From Shimia marina (GTDB lineage: Bacteria; Pseudomonadota; Alphaproteobacteria; Rhodobacterales; Rhodobacteraceae), in NCBI RefSeq assembly GCF_001458175.1, contig NZ_CYPW01000040.1:63800-127799 (forward strand): DNA of 64,000 bases, in the 5' to 3' direction. The translations under genes were made by a program, and so were the position numbers. A model generated the notes under the pieces. It was not told where the DNA came from. It did not search any database and was given only the letters and a program-made list of their open reading frames with translations. Positions 62,233 through 64,000 of this stretch are shown here, one piece after another (the first letter of the stretch is position 1; the number at the start of each line of letters is the position of its first letter).

Positions 62233-63954
62233 ATGCCCTTTCGCGCCCCAGTAACCGATTTCCAATTTCTCTTCGATCACGTCGTCGATTTTGCTCAGAT
62301 CATCGAAACTGAACGTTTCGCGGAGACGGACAATGACACCCGCGATGCCATTCTGCTGGAAGCTGGGAAAATGGTTGAAGAAGTCATGGCACCGCTTCAG
62401 CGCGTTGGCGACCTGCAGGGCGCTGTGCTTGAGAATGGTGTCGTGCGCACGACACCGGGTTTCAGTGACGCCTACCAACAGATCGCGGAAGGTGGCTGGA
62501 TTTCCATGAGCGCGCTGCCTGAAAATGGCGGCATGGGCTTACCCCATTCTGTGACGACCGCTGTAAATGAGATGATGGGTTCAGGCTGTCTGTCCCTGCA
62601 GCTCAATCCGCTGATGACACAGGGACAGATTGAAGCGCTGGAGCATCACGCCTCTGATGAGGTCAAGGAGATGTTCCTTTCCAAACTGGTCACTGGTGAG
62701 TGGTCCGGCACCATGAACCTGACAGAGCCCGCGGCCGGATCGGATGTGGGCGCGCTGCGCACCAAAGCGGAGCGCAATGACGATGGCACGTATTCCGTGA
62801 CCGGTCAGAAGATTTACATCACCTGGGGCGACAATGATTTTACATCAAATGTGTCGCATCTGGTCCTTGCGCGCCTTCCTGATGGTGGCAACGGCACCAA
62901 GGGCATCAGCCTGTTCATCGTGCCGAAATTCCTGCCGGATGAGAATGGCGATTACGTGGTGCCAAACACGCTTAAAGTGGTCAGCCTCGAACACAAGCTT
63001 GGCATCCATGGCTCGCCAACAGCTGTGATGCAATATGACGGTGCTAAGGGTTGGCTTGTGGGCAAAGAGCACGACGGCATGAAAGCCATGTTCACAATGA
63101 TGAACAATGCCCGTCTTGGCGTTGGTGGTCAGGGTGTTGGCGTTGCCGAGGCAGCCTATCAACACGCGCTCGCCTATGCCATGGACCGCGTTCAGGGGCG
63201 GAGCCCGATCCAAGGCGGCACTGGTTCGATTATGGATCATGCGGATGTGCGCCGCATGCTGACCGGCATGAAGGCCGATATTTTTGCTGCGCGCGCCATT
63301 GAGATGGCCTGTGCTGTGGCGCTGGATATGGGCACGGCGACAAATGCCAAAGACTGGCACGCCCGCGCCGCCTTCCTGACGCCAATTGCCAAGGCCTTTG
63401 GCACGGATACCGGAATCAAGGTGGCCGAAGACGGTGTGCAGGTGCATGGCGGCATGGGCTTCATTGAAGAAACCGGTGCGGCGCAATTCTCCCGCGATGT
63501 GCGCATCACTGCTATCTATGAAGGCACCAACGGGATCCAGTCTATGGACCTTGTCGCGCGTAAGCTGATGGACGGTGGTGACGCGGCCTATGCGATCCTT
63601 GATGAGATCGAAGACTGCGCGGAGAAAGTGCGCGAAAGCATGGCAGATTTGGCCGAGCCGCTTTGGCAGGCGACAGAAACGCTGCGCGAAGCCACGGAAT
63701 GGATGGTCGCGCAGGGCGATCTCAATGACCGCTTTGCTGGTGCGGTGCCGTTCTTGCGCGGTTTTGCACGCGTGCTTGGCGGGTATTATCACTTGCGTGC
63801 GGCGATTGCAGAAGGTGGAGAAGGCCCACGCAGCAAGCTTGCCAAATTTTACATCAAGCGCTTGCTGCCTGAACATGCGGGGCTTCTGGCGCATGCCATG
63901 GAAGGCGCAGGCGACCTCTACGCCTTGAGCCCGGAAGAATTGGGCGCCGCTTAA
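62233..63954 (+). CDS. Acyl-CoA dehydrogenase (DmdC/FadE-type long form)
   Basis: 573 aa flavoprotein. FAD/substrate motifs TMNLTEPAAGSDVGALRTKA and YITWGDND, the active-site Glu region AIYEGTNGIQSMDL, and a C-terminal extension typical of acyl-CoA dehydrogenases such as DmdC (3-methylmercaptopropionyl-CoA dehydrogenase in DMSP demethylation). No other dmd gene is in view, so a general fatty-acyl role is equally likely. GGAG precedes ATG 62233. Confidence 0.88.
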   Translation: MPFRAPVTDFQFLFDHVVDFAQIIETERFAETDNDTRDAILLEAGKMVEEVMAPLQRVGDLQGAVLENGVVRTTPGFSDAYQQIAEGGWISMSALPENGGMGLPHSVTTAVNEMMGSGCLSLQLNPLMTQGQIEALEHHASDEVKEMFLSKLVTGEWSGTMNLTEPAAGSDVGALRTKAERNDDGTYSVTGQKIYITWGDNDFTSNVSHLVLARLPDGGNGTKGISLFIVPKFLPDENGDYVVPNTLKVVSLEHKLGIHGSPTAVMQYDGAKGWLVGKEHDGMKAMFTMMNNARLGVGGQGVGVAEAAYQHALAYAMDRVQGRSPIQGGTGSIMDHADVRRMLTGMKADIFAARAIEMACAVALDMGTATNAKDWHARAAFLTPIAKAFGTDTGIKVAEDGVQVHGGMGFIEETGAAQFSRDVRITAIYEGTNGIQSMDLVARKLMDGGDAAYAILDEIEDCAEKVRESMADLAEPLWQATETLREATEWMVAQGDLNDRFAGAVPFLRGFARVLGGYYHLRAAIAEGGEGPRSKLAKFYIKRLLPEHAGLLAHAMEGAGDLYALSPEELGAA

Positions 63955-64000
63955 TGAAAGACGGCACTGCAGGCATTCGATATCCTTGGCAGACACCCCC
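63954..64000 (+). CDS. Start of a following gene, cut by the window edge (MBL-fold hydrolase?)
   Basis: ATG at 63954-63956 overlaps the preceding stop (TAATG). The visible residues MKDGTAGIRYPWQTP resemble the starts of MBL-fold metallo-hydrolases (..LRYPWETPP..) that I recall in roseobacters. Only about 15 codons are present, so the assignment is weak. Confidence 0.4.
   Translation, partial: MKDGTAGIRYPWQTP

Noticed and set aside
1-64000. Mobile elements, CRISPR, prophage or a defence island
   Set aside because: No transposase, integrase, terminal repeats, spacer arrays or phage genes seen on either strand; the content is core-metabolism-like throughout.

Overview
The window reads as a chromosomal segment of a marine alphaproteobacterium, most likely a Rhodobacterales (Roseobacter-group) member. 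This is inferred from gene content, not from a marker-gene search. Pointers are a class I (archaeal-type) lysyl-tRNA synthetase, an NDUFS4-like complex I accessory subunit, an RpoE-ChrR (ECF) pair with its lipid-associated gene set, a UgpBAEC-Q operon, a one-chain 5-oxoprolinase, and several small secreted proteins of a Rhodobacteraceae type. Coding density is high. I see no rRNA, tRNA, CRISPR array, transposase, integrase or phage gene.

Layout. 1-6.9 kb: 3' part of a PBP4-type peptidase, a hybrid histidine kinase, a TerB-like protein, class I LysRS, a DUF4864 protein and an EamA exporter. 7.0-10.6 kb: arginine genes argD-argF preceded by a 17-codon leader ORF with four consecutive Arg codons, then a PanE-like reductase. 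10.6-16.0 kb (minus): PiT phosphate transporter next to a Pho-box-like direct repeat, a Nudix hydrolase, HrpB helicase and a DUF3108 protein. 16.0-25.7 kb: MeaB, a DAPG-hydrolase-like protein behind a perfect palindrome, L28, a small secreted protein with a PCu(A)C copper chaperone, sirtuin, LMW phosphatase, a LysR/HisD-family pair and small stress proteins. An intergenic locus near 25.1 kb looks like a small RNA gene. 25.7-30 kb: a lipoprotein, a second TerB-like protein, uvrB and the NDUFS4-like gene.

30-40.5 kb: a LysR regulator divergent from ugpBAECQ (glycerol-3-phosphate and glycerophosphodiester uptake), then convergent 5-oxoprolinase with a winged-helix regulator. 40.6-48 kb: rpoE-chrR, a COG0523 GTPase behind a Zur-like palindrome, and two divergent units (DUF1365-SDR; FAD oxidoreductase-MFS-DUF3833). 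TGATCT-N16-CGTA or TGAACC-N16-CGTA elements precede rpoE and both units, which ties them into one candidate RpoE regulon for singlet-oxygen or membrane-lipid stress. 48.4-52.4 kb: a tightly coupled minus-strand operon pyrB, a 34-aa membrane microprotein, two small membrane proteins, a dihydroorotase-like protein without its metal ligands, and plsY. 52.5-64 kb: a family-4-like uracil-DNA glycosylase lacking most Fe-S cysteines, a metallophosphoesterase, moaB, an RND efflux pair, a lone DsbD N-domain protein, YqgE, Sua5-type TsaC, an acyl-CoA dehydrogenase, and the first codons of a further gene.

The most interesting signals are regulatory: the Arg leader peptide at 7.09 kb, the matched RpoE promoters at 40.6-44.8 kb, the candidate sRNA at 25.0-25.2 kb, the Zur-like and Pho-like boxes, and the microprotein hidden in the pyrimidine operon.
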